From Planctomycetota bacterium (GTDB lineage Bacteria > Planctomycetota > Planctomycetia > Pirellulales > Pirellulaceae): a stretch of DNA of 28,932 nucleotides. Location of the stretch: contig JAPLNJ010000858.1 in assembly GCA_026692885.1 (NCBI GenBank), positions 1-28,932 of the forward strand. The letters run 5' to 3'. The translations under genes and the position numbers were made by a program. The notes under the pieces were generated by a model, which saw only the letters and a program-made list of their open reading frames with translations, was not told where the DNA came from and made no database searches. Shown here piece by piece: positions 15,424-23,665 of this stretch (the stretch's first letter is position 1; the number at the start of each line of letters is the position of its first letter).

Positions 15424-16284
15424 GTGAATCGTAACTGGATTCGAAAGATCCTCTCAACAGCCTTGTTAGCCGGTCTAACGGGTTGCGTCTCGAACTCGTC
15501 GTTCAGCGACCTCTCGACCAAGACGAAGCAACTTGGCAAGCAGGTCTCCAACTCGCTAACGATCAAGCCGAAAGTCATCCCGGCCGCTGATCCTGTGAGC
15601 TTGGCTAGCCAACCCAAGCCGATTCCGGCTGAGTTCTACACGCAAGCCGCTTGGAGTGCTGAACAACAAGGCAACCCGGCTGCCGCGGCCAACCAATACG
15701 AGAAGGCCTTGGAAATCTCTCCTCGCGACGTGGCCACCCTGCTTTCCTATGCCAGATTCCTGGACCGTTCGGGCCGGCCCGACGATGCGTTGCGGATCTA
15801 TCAACGCGCCCAGGCGGTTGAGCCGAACACCGCCATGGTCTGGAATGACCTGGGGCTGTTCCACGCACGCAGAAACCAGTGGCAGCCGGCGCTGGCGGCC
15901 TTGAACCAAGCGGTAGCCCTCCAGCCGAACCAACTGCGGTATCGCAATAATCTCGCCGCGGTCTTGGTTCAGACGCAGCATCCGGAACAAGCCGTCCTGG
16001 AGTTGGAAAAAGTCCATCCGCCTGCCGTGGCGCGCTACAACGTTGGCTGCGTGTTGTGTCAGCTCCACAACGACGCCGCCGCCGTGGAGTACTTTGTGCA
16101 AGCAGTCCGGATCGATCCGTCGTTGACGGCAGCCCAGGGCATGCTAGCGAAGCTTCAGCCGCCGGTGGGATCCCCCTCGGATCTGGCGAGCCCGCCCGCG
16201 CCGTCGCAACTTCCCGCGGAACGCGTCGCCGAACAACCACGCCGTCTGCCGGCTTCGGACCCGGATGCCCCAGCCCGCTACTGA
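15424..16284 (+). CDS. TPR lipoprotein, TadD-like
   Basis: Predicted lipoprotein of 286 residues. The GTG at 15424, with GGAGG 9 bp upstream, gives a clear lipoprotein signal: basic NRNWIRK, a hydrophobic stretch and the lipobox LTGC with Cys near residue 21. At least four tetratricopeptide repeats follow (for example AAAANQYEKALEISPRDVAT, PDDALRIYQRAQAVEPNTAM, WQPALAALNQAVALQPNQ and AAVEYFVQAVRIDPSL). The end is a Pro/Ala-rich tail. TPR lipoproteins called TadD help build the Tad apparatus, and this gene closes the tad run. The longer frame from 15334 would hide the signal and is rejected. TadD identity rests on position and architecture, since TPR sequence alone is not diagnostic. Confidence 0.8.
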   Translation: MNRNWIRKILSTALLAGLTGCVSNSSFSDLSTKTKQLGKQVSNSLTIKPKVIPAADPVSLASQPKPIPAEFYTQAAWSAEQQGNPAAAANQYEKALEISPRDVATLLSYARFLDRSGRPDDALRIYQRAQAVEPNTAMVWNDLGLFHARRNQWQPALAALNQAVALQPNQLRYRNNLAAVLVQTQHPEQAVLELEKVHPPAVARYNVGCVLCQLHNDAAAVEYFVQAVRIDPSLTAAQGMLAKLQPPVGSPSDLASPPAPSQLPAERVAEQPRRLPASDPDAPARY

Positions 16285-16287
16285 CTT

Positions 16288-16839
16288 CTAGTTCCGAGAC
16301 GGTTCAGTCGGCAGCCTGGACTTTTCCAGGAGCGCTCTGGTGATCTGCTCGCCAATGGCCTGCGAGGCATTTTTCCAGAGCGTGTCCGCTTCGCCAAAGA
16401 CGAAATCATAGGTCGCCTCCAGAGACATCCAACCGCCAACCTTGAGTTCACCCTCCAGTTGTCCCGCGGTCCAGCCAGAATAACCGCTGAAGATGCGCGC
16501 GGGCTGCTCGCCTTCGCGCACGATGCGGTTGAGTTGGTCTTTGTGCGCAGCAAAATGGACGCCAGGCACAATCTCGCTTTCCGAGCAGGCCTGATTCGCG
16601 TGCAAGGCCATCAGCGGGCCTGCCACGGGACCTCCCCAATGGACTGGTCCGGAGACGTCACACGGCGCCTCGACGAGCGTGGTCCAGATCTCACGCACCG
16701 TACTGTTGGTAGGACGATTAAGCACCAGCCCGACCGCCCCGTCCTCGTCGTGGCGGATGATCAAGACCACGCTACGGAAGAAATTCGCGTCTCGAAGATC
16801 CGGCGCTGCAACCAGCAGATGACCGCGCAGGGAATGCAT
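16288..16839 (-). CDS. YqgE/AlgH family protein
   Basis: Cytoplasmic protein of 183 residues from the UPF0301 family, whose biochemical role is not settled. Typical features are the N-terminal GHLLVAAPDLRDANFFRSVV, then EDGAVGLVLNRPT, VHWGGPVAGPLMALH, and RIFSGYSGWTAGQLEGEL followed by WMSLEATYDFVF. The length is normal for the family. It is convergent with the TPR lipoprotein gene, with only 3 bp between the stops, so no separate terminator fits there. Confidence 0.93.
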   Translation of the reverse strand: MHSLRGHLLVAAPDLRDANFFRSVVLIIRHDEDGAVGLVLNRPTNSTVREIWTTLVEAPCDVSGPVHWGGPVAGPLMALHANQACSESEIVPGVHFAAHKDQLNRIVREGEQPARIFSGYSGWTAGQLEGELKVGGWMSLEATYDFVFGEADTLWKNASQAIGEQITRALLEKSRLPTEPSRN

Positions 16840-16872
16840 GACTCCCCTCCACTGTTGATCCGCCGACCACGC

Positions 16873-16980
16873 CCTGCTGCCCGCGGCTTGGTTTGTCCCT
16901 TCGCAGAGCGGAATTCGTTCCGCTCTGCGCTAAACCGATTGAAATCCGTTCTACGCAAACCTGACCGTGGGCAGTATACC
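16873..16980. repeat. MITE-like inverted-repeat element, copy B
   Basis: Second copy of the element at 8272-8382, inserted in the opposite orientation. The borders are gctgcccgcgg (16876-16886) and ccgtgggcagtatacc (16965-16980). The inside (16902-16955), read on the minus strand, repeats the gaacggatttcaatc and gcggaacgaattccgc pattern of copy A. It lies in the gap between the YqgE and ketoacyl synthase genes. Confidence 0.72.
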
Positions 16981-17010
16981 AACGGAACGCCAACATCGCG
17001 AGCGAGGTGA

Positions 17011-18018
17011 CTATCCACCGCTCCAGGTTTCTGTCCAAAGACAGCCGGCCCAAGACAAACCCACGCCAAAACCGACGAGCATGCTGCGCATCCCAGGTTG
17101 CAACTTCTTCACGTCGCGCAGCTGCCGGATCAGGATGGGAATCGTCGAGGACACGGTGTTGCCGCAGTCTTCCAGTCGAATCGGCAGTTTCTCGTCATCC
17201 AGCCCCAACTGCTGCTGCAACTGTTCGAGCAACTTCCGGGTGGCTTGGTGCATGAGGTAGAGGTCTACGGCCTCGCTGCTCAATTCCGCGGCCTTCAGGA
17301 TGTCCTCCACCAATTTCGGCACCGCAGCCACGGTGAAATTGAGCAGGCTCGGCCCGTCCATGTACAGAGCACTTGGCCACCGCTTCCGGTGTCGCGGCTT
17401 GTGCGCGTTCGGCGGGTGGCGCGCACCACCTGCGGTGACCAGCAAGGTATCGGCCCCTTGTCCATCGGTACCGTATTGAAAGGCGGAAAGCGTGGGCGTG
17501 TCGGCCGCCTCGATCAGGGTTGCGGCAGCCGCATCTCCGAAGATAGTCCGCAGGCTGCGGTCGGTCGAATGAATGTACTTGGAATAGGTTTCGGCCGTAA
17601 TTAGCAACACCCGACGAACGCTACCGGTGCGAATCAGCCCGTCTGCCAAGGCCAAACCATAAACAAAGCCCGAACAGCCGAGATTGAAATCCAACGCACC
17701 CGCAGAAGTTCGGAGACCGAGCCGGGTCTGCATCAGACACGCGGTGGTCGGCAAGGGATAGTCCGGCGTCTGCGTACAGAACAGCAAGAAATCAATGCTA
17801 GCCGGATCAATGTTGTGTTGGCTAAACAGTTTTTCGGCTGCCGCAACCCCCAGGTCGGATGCACACTCGTCCGGACCGGCAATATACCGCACGGCGATGC
17901 CGGTTTTTTCGTAGATCAGGTCGATATCCCAGTTGGGAAAGTCCGCCTTCAACTGCTCGTTGGTTTCGGCCTTCGCTGGGTAGTGGACCGCAATAGGCCC
18001 GATCGCCGCGTACTTCAC
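17011..18018 (-). CDS. 3-oxoacyl-ACP synthase III family protein (FabH-like)
   Basis: Thiolase-fold condensing enzyme that joins an acyl-CoA or similar starter to malonyl-ACP, or makes a related Claisen product. The full catalytic triad is visible: Cys115 in NLGCSGFVYGL, His257 in MHQATRKLLE and Asn287 in EDCGNTVSST (numbered from GTG 18018). LLFCTQTPDYPLPTTA and the IFGDAAAATLIE segment are typical of the family. I prefer the GTG at 18018 (GAGGG 9 bp upstream) over the TTG at 18048, which would add ten residues. A basic insert (HKPRHRKRWPS) near residue 210 is unlike housekeeping FabH. No other fatty-acid genes are close, so a specialised lipid or metabolite role is possible. Confidence 0.88.
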   Translation of the reverse strand: MKYAAIGPIAVHYPAKAETNEQLKADFPNWDIDLIYEKTGIAVRYIAGPDECASDLGVAAAEKLFSQHNIDPASIDFLLFCTQTPDYPLPTTACLMQTRLGLRTSAGALDFNLGCSGFVYGLALADGLIRTGSVRRVLLITAETYSKYIHSTDRSLRTIFGDAAAATLIEAADTPTLSAFQYGTDGQGADTLLVTAGGARHPPNAHKPRHRKRWPSALYMDGPSLLNFTVAAVPKLVEDILKAAELSSEAVDLYLMHQATRKLLEQLQQQLGLDDEKLPIRLEDCGNTVSSTIPILIRQLRDVKKLQPGMRSMLVGFGVGLSWAGCLWTETWSGG

Positions 18019-18486
18019 CGGATGTAGACCCTCATCAGGAACGAGCAAAATCCCACCCCACGATACCCATCGTCCCGTGGTCGGTCAATGCAGTTGCCCA
18101 ACAAAGGGGCGGGATTGTAACGTTGCAGAAGGCTAGCAGCAGGGTGGCTGGTGGCTGAGCCTAAGCGAAGCCCCAGCGCCAGTGGACTGGGGCGTCGTTT
18201 AGGCTCAGCCACCAGCCACCCACCTTCTTGTCAGCAATGACAGCAGTTCGCCACCTTCCGATCAAGGCCCAACAAAGGCAATCACGGCTTACCCAATTTA
18301 ACTTCTCCCCCGACTCTACCGCACTTCTCTTGACCGTTTTCGAACAGCCGGTATACTCCGCCCCGCTTAAGCCTGATCGTCAGCTCTTGTTGGGACTGCA
18401 ATATCGCTCGCAGTCGACATTGACTCGTTTACCCGCAATCCAGACGACGCGTAGGCCCTGGGACCCATGTTTCGCGAGGCTCTACC
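18019..18486. other. Divergent intergenic gap
   Basis: About 470 bp between the divergent ketoacyl synthase and CpsB genes. It holds a large hairpin element at 18142-18221 and a copy of the ttccgatcaaggccc repeat at 18256-18270. No gene is seen. Promoters for both flanking genes should lie here but cannot be placed by eye. Confidence 0.5.
18142..18221. repeat. 80-bp perfect-arm hairpin element
   Basis: The arm at 18142-18164 is a perfect 23-bp inverted copy of 18199-18221. Inside it gccccag (18170-18176) pairs with ctggggc (18187-18193), so nearly the whole 80 bp can fold. There is no T-tract on either side, so it is not a simple terminator. Confidence 0.88.
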
Positions 18487-19290
18487 ATGAACCACGAAGA
18501 ACCGTTTGTCGACATTCACTGTCATCTGGTTCCTGGCATTGATGACGGATCCAAGTCCTGGGAGCAATCCTTGGCCATGGCCCGCATGGCGGTGGCTGAC
18601 GGCATCCGGACCGTGGTCGTCACGCCTCACCAGTTGGGAAGTTACGCTCACAATTACGGCCAGTTGATCCGATTGCGCGCCGCCGAGCTGCAGCAATTCC
18701 TCGAAACTCATCAAGTGCCACTACGGATCTTGCCCGGCGCGGACGTACGCATCGAGTCTGGCATGGTCAAGATGTTACGTGCCGGCCAAGTGCTGACGCT
18801 TGGAGACCACGGCAAACACGTCTTGCTCGAACTGCCTCACGAGCTCTATTTTCCCCTGGAAGACGTGCTCGATGAACTGCAGCGTGCGGGGCTGGTGGGG
18901 ATCCTGTCCCATCCCGAACGTAATCAGGGGCTGCTGAAGCAACCACGGCTCATCGAACCACTGGTTCGGCGCGGCTGTCTGATGCAGGTTACGTGCGGGA
19001 GTCTGCTGGGCACGTTCGGGCCGGCCTGCCAGGAAATGGCGGAGTGGGTGATGGAACAGGGTCTGGTCCACTTCCTTTCGACCGACGCCCACGGTCCCAC
19101 TGCGCGTCGGCCTTTGATGCGTCGTGCCTTCCAGCTCGCACAGGAGCTTGTGGGCCGAGAGTGCGCCCTTGATTTCTGTTGTCGGAATCCGGCTGCCGTC
19201 GCTGCGGGCCAAGCAGTCAAGGTCCGAGAGTACCCGCGAAAACGCCACGGATTCTTCGCTCACTTTTTCAAGCGGCGATGTGTGGCGTAG
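18487..19290 (+). CDS. CpsB/YwqE-type PHP protein-tyrosine phosphatase
   Basis: Predicted metal-dependent phosphatase of 267 residues from the PHP family; its relatives dephosphorylate the tyrosine kinases that control capsule or exopolysaccharide export. The hallmark DIHCHLVPGIDDGSKSW is at residues 9-25 (His11, His13). Other metal-ligand motifs are VVTPHQLG, GADVRIESGM, ILSHPERNQ and FLSTDAHGPTARRP. The last 20 residues are basic (RKRHGFFAHFFKRR). No tyrosine kinase or polysaccharide gene is adjacent, so the partner is unknown. The ATG start matches the family N-terminus exactly. Confidence 0.9.
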   Translation: MNHEEPFVDIHCHLVPGIDDGSKSWEQSLAMARMAVADGIRTVVVTPHQLGSYAHNYGQLIRLRAAELQQFLETHQVPLRILPGADVRIESGMVKMLRAGQVLTLGDHGKHVLLELPHELYFPLEDVLDELQRAGLVGILSHPERNQGLLKQPRLIEPLVRRGCLMQVTCGSLLGTFGPACQEMAEWVMEQGLVHFLSTDAHGPTARRPLMRRAFQLAQELVGRECALDFCCRNPAAVAAGQAVKVREYPRKRHGFFAHFFKRRCVA

Positions 19291-19350
19291 CCCCTTGCGG
19301 CGGCAGATACTTCCGACAATCCGACTGCAGAAATAGAGGGATCAAGTCCG

Positions 19351-20244
19351 ATGGCCTGCCATTTGGACGGACAATCTCGCCCACCCGTCCACCGGTCCGC
19401 ACGCGACGGGTCGGAGATCGTACGCCGGCTTGGCCCAGGCCTTCGTGCCGTTTCGTGCTGGCCCGGGATAGCACATCCCCGACCGCCTCTGCTGTGGATC
19501 GCGTTGCTCCTGGCGACCGGGCCGTCGGCGTACGCCGCGGGTTGGCCGGATGAGTATCAGGCAGGCCAATTTATCTGCCACGCGGACTTCCGCTTGGCCC
19601 CCTACCGCGGTCTGCTGGACAGCATCCCAGAGCACCAGCAAGATCTGTGGCAGGCGCTGGGCATCCAGCCATCGCGGGAACCGATCCATCTGTTCCTATT
19701 CCAGAAGAAAAGTACCTACCAAACGTACGTCAAGCAGTACTTTCCCGACGTCCCTTCTCGCAAGGCCCTGTTCATCAAGGGACGAGGTCCTGGCATGGTC
19801 TTTGCGCATCTCGGGGACGGGTTCCAGGAGGATGTGCGGCACGAGTGTACGCATGCCCTGCTCAACGCCGCGTTGCCGATGGTGCCGCTGTGGTTGGACG
19901 AAGGACTTGCGGAGTACTTCGAAGTGCCCGCGGAACAGCGTGTCTATGGCAACCCGCACCTGGCCTTCGTGAAATGGAATGCGCGTCTGGGACAGGTGCC
20001 GCGGCTCGAAACACTCGAACGGGTCGGTGATCTCAATGAAATGGGGCGCACACGGTATCGCCAAGCTTGGGCCTGGGTGCACTTCATGTTGCACGGCCCG
20101 CCGGAAGCCCGCGACGAATTGCGCCGTTTTCTGGCTGACATCCAGGCCCTCACCCCGCCCGGACAACTCAGTCAGCGGCTGCGTCAACGGCTGCCGGACT
20201 TGGAGCAGCAGTTTGCGACCCACTTCAGGAGCTGGAAGCCCTGA
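19351..20244 (+). CDS. Secreted HExxH metalloprotease-like protein (DUF1570/MA-like)
   Basis: Predicted exported protein of 297 residues with a gluzincin-type active site. A hydrophobic signal or anchor lies at residues ~46-63 (PLLWIALLLATGPSAYA) after an unusually long, basic N-terminus; no good alternative start shortens it. The zinc motif is H164-E-C-T-H168 in VRHECTHALLNAALP, with the third ligand or nearby acid in LWLDEGLAEYFE (Glu184, Glu188). The RYRQAWAWVHFMLHG segment fits the downstream helix of these proteins. It is 60 bp behind the CpsB gene and may share its transcript. The substrate is unknown; proteolysis is inferred from the motif. Confidence 0.78.
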   Translation: MACHLDGQSRPPVHRSARDGSEIVRRLGPGLRAVSCWPGIAHPRPPLLWIALLLATGPSAYAAGWPDEYQAGQFICHADFRLAPYRGLLDSIPEHQQDLWQALGIQPSREPIHLFLFQKKSTYQTYVKQYFPDVPSRKALFIKGRGPGMVFAHLGDGFQEDVRHECTHALLNAALPMVPLWLDEGLAEYFEVPAEQRVYGNPHLAFVKWNARLGQVPRLETLERVGDLNEMGRTRYRQAWAWVHFMLHGPPEARDELRRFLADIQALTPPGQLSQRLRQRLPDLEQQFATHFRSWKP

Positions 20245-20315
20245 GTCCGGTAGGTTATGCTGCAGCAGCATCAAACAGGTGAAGACTACCGGGCTTCTGG
20301 AGTGGGCAAAGTACC

Positions 20316-21500
20316 GTGAACAGCGATTGGGAATCCGCTTCCATCGACGTCCCCTTCTCCGTGCCGTTTGTGCATCGACTGCGGTTCACCCGGGATGTCT
20401 TGGGAGTTGACTCGCATGTGCTCGCCGAAGTGCTGGAGCCATCGGGAGGCCAGGCGGCGCGCGTGCAATTCTGGCTGGATACCCATGTCGCCGAATCGCA
20501 TCAGGGCCTGCTGGGGAAGATCCGCCGCTTTGCCGCTACCTTTGCTGATCGGATCACGCTGACCGGTCCGGTCCAAATCGTGGTGGGCGGCGAGGAGCTG
20601 AAGAATGAGATCCACGTCCTGCAACGGATGCTTAAGGAATTCCACGCCGTCCATCTGGATCGCCGCAGCTACGTCGTGGTGATCGGCGGCGGCGCAGTCC
20701 TGGACGCCGTCGGTTTCGCGGCGGCGATTGCACATCGTGGCTTGCGACTCGTCCGACTCCCGACCACCACGCTCGCACAGGCCGATTCCGGTATCGGAGT
20801 CAAGAATGGCGTTAACCTCTTCAACACCAAGAATTGGCTGGGGGCCTTTGCCGCGCCCTGGGCCGTCATCAACGACGCGGCCCTGCTGGAGACGTTGTCA
20901 GACCGCGATTTCGTGGCAGGCTTCGCCGAGGCCGTCAAGGTGGCTCTTTTGAAAGCCCCCTCCCTGTTCGACGAGCTTTGCCAAGTGGCCCCCCGGATTC
21001 GCCGCCGCGAGATGTCCGTCTGCCTGCCCATCATCCGCGAGTCGGCCCTACTGCACCTGGACCACATCACGCGCGGCGGCGATCCGTTTGAGATGCTCGA
21101 AGCGCGCCCCTTGGACTTCGGCCATTGGTCGGCGCACAAATTGGAGGCGATGAGCAATTTTGCGGTGCGGCATGGGGAGGCGGTGGCGATAGGCGTCGCC
21201 ATGGACACGGTCTATGCCTCCCTGACCTTGGGCCTGGCCCCCAGCGATGCCGAACGCGTGCTAGCTTGCCTTATCCAACTGGGCTTCACGTTGGATCATC
21301 CGCAACTCGGCGATTCCGACACGCTGTTTGCTGGACTGGAGGAATTCCGCCAGCACCTCGGCGGCCAGTTGACGTTGACCATGCTGCGGGGTATCGGCCA
21401 GCCGTTTGACGTGCACGAGGTGGATCGCCAGCTCATGGGCCGAGCCATTGACTACGTCCGGTCGTACGCTCACTCGGGACGCATGAACAATCCAAGTTAG
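20316..21500 (+). CDS. 3-dehydroquinate synthase-family protein, EboD-like
   Basis: NAD-dependent sugar phosphate cyclase of 394 residues. The cofactor-site GGE (residues 91-93), [15 protein letters not shown] (123-137) and [19 protein letters not shown] are standard for the family. Metal ligands fit Glu205 ([10 protein letters not shown]), His270 or His274 ([11 protein letters not shown]) and His286 (RHGEAVAIG). The N-terminal [14 protein letters not shown] and the pattern [23 protein letters not shown] match what I recall for EboD, the cyclase of the eboABCDEF cluster, better than housekeeping AroB. No other ebo gene is next to it. The start is GTG 20316 without a clear ribosome site. Family membership is firm; the exact product is not. 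Confidence 0.83.
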   Translation: MNSDWESASIDVPFSVPFVHRLRFTRDVLGVDSHVLAEVLEPSGGQAARVQFWLDTHVAESHQGLLGKIRRFAATFADRITLTGPVQIVVGGEELKNEIHVLQRMLKEFHAVHLDRRSYVVVIGGGAVLDAVGFAAAIAHRGLRLVRLPTTTLAQADSGIGVKNGVNLFNTKNWLGAFAAPWAVINDAALLETLSDRDFVAGFAEAVKVALLKAPSLFDELCQVAPRIRRREMSVCLPIIRESALLHLDHITRGGDPFEMLEARPLDFGHWSAHKLEAMSNFAVRHGEAVAIGVAMDTVYASLTLGLAPSDAERVLACLIQLGFTLDHPQLGDSDTLFAGLEEFRQHLGGQLTLTMLRGIGQPFDVHEVDRQLMGRAIDYVRSYAHSGRMNNPS

Positions 21501-21680
21501 CCCGGATGATTCGCGGTTTGGTAGGGTGGGTCGAGCAAGCCCTGTCGTCGGTGGGCCGCAGTCGCGGTCAAACTTCGTTGCGTCGTCGCACTTCGAACTA
21601 CGGGGGGGACGGATTGCGAAAGCCCACCAAGATGTTCCGCTCTCTTGGCCCACCCTACCGGTACGATCCAAGTTAACCCG
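21490..21680. repeat. MITE-like element with flanking direct repeats
   Basis: A 140-bp segment bounded by ggtagggtggg (21520-21530) and its exact inverse cccaccctacc (21649-21659). It is flanked by a 15-bp direct repeat, 21490-21504 and 21666-21680, identical at 14 of 15 bases. The left direct repeat contains the stop codon of the EboD-like gene, so the insertion sits at the end of that gene. No coding capacity. Confidence 0.65.
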
Positions 21681-21875
21681 CTGGCACGCCGGACTTTACT
21701 CTTTTCTCTCCGGCCGTACAGGCTGCCCGCGATCGCTCCAGCTTGCGCAGCCCACACACGCCTAATTCCGGGCGGTGATCTCAGTGCCGCCGCAGAAATG
21801 GCCGATCAGTACCTACTAACCTCCCGGAACGATCTCCCTTCCTTCCCCGTTTACTCGTTCCCTAGAGCCCGTCCT

Positions 21876-22034
21876 ATGCCTGAATCGACAAGACAGTGCA
21901 GTCTGTTGGACGAGATCGATCAGCGGCAGGACGAGGTGCTCGCCCAATTAGACCAACTGAACTCACGTATCGAGAACCTCTTGAAGGAATGTCTGATCAG
22001 CCGCGCCGAAGACTTCGACGCGGAAAACAACTGA
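21876..22034 (+). CDS. Small coiled-coil protein of unknown function
   Basis: Acidic protein of 52 residues with one predicted coiled-coil helix (LLDEIDQRQDEVLAQLDQLN onward), a Cys-containing end of that helix (KECL) and an acidic tail (EDFDAENN). An in-frame ATG at 21798 would give 78 residues; neither start has a clear ribosome site. The heptad pattern is regular enough to suggest a real gene, possibly an oligomerising accessory protein. No family recognised. Confidence 0.5.
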   Translation: MPESTRQCSLLDEIDQRQDEVLAQLDQLNSRIENLLKECLISRAEDFDAENN

Positions 22035-22088
22035 CCTCAAGAAAATGCCACGAAACAGGGGACGCGCACTCATGCTCGCGTCCCCTGG

Positions 22089-22934
22089 TCAGGTGGCCAA
22101 CTTCTGCTTCAACTCGTTCAGCAACCGAATCGCGTGGCCGATCTCGGCTTTTTGCCGCTCGGGTTCTTGAGGAATCTCCCGCTCGATGGTCAGCGGGCCT
22201 GTATACCCGATGGCGTCCAAGGTGCGGATGAATTGCTCCATCCCCACGTCGCCTTGGCCCAGCGGCATTTCTTGGCCCCAGTCCACACCGGGCCGCGCGG
22301 ACCACTTGCCATCTTTGCAGTGGACGCTGTGTACATATCGGCCAATCTGGCGGAGCGCCTCGATCGGCTCGCCGGTCCCGTAGAGGATCATGTTCGCCGG
22401 GTCGAAGTTGACGAACAAGTTGTCACGCTGCACGTCCTGGATGAACCGCAGCAAGCCTTCCGCCGACTCCTGGCCTGTTTCCAGGTGCAGGTCTTGAGCG
22501 TTCCCCCGCGCGTGATCACAGATCTCGCGCGTGAAGTGGAGCACCTCCGCGTACAGGGGGTCGCTCGAATCGTGCGGGATGAATCCCAGGTGCAAGGCGA
22601 TGACCTTGCAGCCCAGGAGTTGCGCGAAATCGGCAATCTCCTTCATTTCCTGCATCCGCGCCGCGCGGGTTGCGCGCGGAACCAGACCTACGGTCCGGAC
22701 CACGGTGGGAATGTCGGCATAGCTTTCGCCCTCGAAACCGCCAAATACCGCGGTCAGCGTGATTCCCAGTTCGGACAACCTCGCCAAGAAACAATCCGCG
22801 TCTTCCGGCGTCCGTGTCGCTTGGGCCGGCGCGTGCAATTGGATCGTATGCACTCCCAGCTCATAGGCGACTTCCAGCTTGACTCCCAGACCTGCGTCGA
22901 TACTCGTGAATACTCCAATCGGCCACTTGCTCAT
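22089..22934 (-). CDS. Sugar phosphate isomerase/epimerase (xylose isomerase-like TIM barrel)
   Basis: TIM-barrel protein of 281 residues in the AP-endonuclease-2/xylose-isomerase-like family, whose members isomerise or epimerise sugars and inositols with a divalent metal. Family features are VIALHLGFIP (second His region), LHLETGQESAEGLLRFI, LFVNFDPANMILYG, VHSVHCKDGKW and the final Glu in LTIEREIPQ. It has no signal peptide. The ATG at 22934 has AAGGAG upstream (minus strand), a strong ribosome site. It faces the small coiled-coil gene. It need not be related to the EboD-like enzyme. Substrate unknown. Confidence 0.88.
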   Translation of the reverse strand: MSKWPIGVFTSIDAGLGVKLEVAYELGVHTIQLHAPAQATRTPEDADCFLARLSELGITLTAVFGGFEGESYADIPTVVRTVGLVPRATRAARMQEMKEIADFAQLLGCKVIALHLGFIPHDSSDPLYAEVLHFTREICDHARGNAQDLHLETGQESAEGLLRFIQDVQRDNLFVNFDPANMILYGTGEPIEALRQIGRYVHSVHCKDGKWSARPGVDWGQEMPLGQGDVGMEQFIRTLDAIGYTGPLTIEREIPQEPERQKAEIGHAIRLLNELKQKLAT

Positions 22935-23665
22935 GATTAGGCTCCTTGTTCTTTAGGAACTGGCAATGTCTGGCAATGTAAGGTGCCGAATTCGGCGAAG
23001 CAAGTGGCCGTGGCGGGGTTTTGGACAGGCAGGTGCGTGACCACCGCCGGCTTTGATCGGAATGTTGCACCGTAACCCGAAGCATCAGCGAGGCAGAGCG
23101 GCGTTTCCACGCTGACGCTGCGGGCTGCGGTGATCTCGATTTCTCTGCAGCGTTCCGATCAAGACCGACCACTGCCGAATCCGCGGCCTAGCGCACAGGC
23201 CTTGCCGGGAGCTTGGTCCGGCTTGCTTGCACAGGATCTGGTAGTGCTAGCATCCCGTATCCGCAAAATCCTGTTGGCAGATTTTTTTCTGGCGAAGAGT
23301 TGCTAGACTTGCCCCGATCGCTGCATCCCCCTTCGTAAGCAGCTCAGGCATCTGTTTTCTGGAAGTAGTTCGAGGTTACCGATAGGGACATCGTTCTGCC
23401 GGAGAGCGCCCGGGATTGGCGCCACAACACGGGGTAGAACCTCGCGACATCACGGATCGTGGAGCGCTGCAAGGTCGCGCGCCTCAAGACGAGGCCTCAG
23501 GCACCTGGCTCGCTGACGAATCGCTGACCGCACGCCGCGGCCCGCCGAGGAATCTGGTCCGCCGTTCTGGCTTCACACCGCCACCTCTCTGCAGTTGGCC
23601 CCCCTCGAACCCAGGTCACCGTCTGGTGTGTTCCGATTAACCTTTGCTGTCTGAAGGGATTACAG
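22935..23665. other. Long non-coding gap upstream of the amidotransferase-like gene
   Basis: About 730 bp. The left part carries dispersed repeat pieces: ctttgatcggaa (23051), cgtaacccgaagcatcagcg (23071) and ttccgatcaaga (23153). The right part, from a T-rich run near 23280 to the gene at 23666, is GC-rich with several local hairpins and could be a transcribed leader. A 74-codon frame at 23416 has no ribosome site and a composition unlike its neighbours; I do not call it. Confidence 0.5.

Noticed and set aside
18142..18221. Rho-independent terminator
   Set aside because: A strong stem, but no T-tract on either side, and the flanking genes diverge, so no transcript is expected to end there.
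23281..23310. Sigma-54 promoter (ctggcgaagagttgct)
   Set aside because: The GG to GC spacing is nine bases, not the ten that sigma-54 needs.
23416..23640. 74-codon plus-strand gene
   Set aside because: No ribosome site, Pro/Arg-rich composition typical of non-coding GC-rich DNA, and no recognisable domain.
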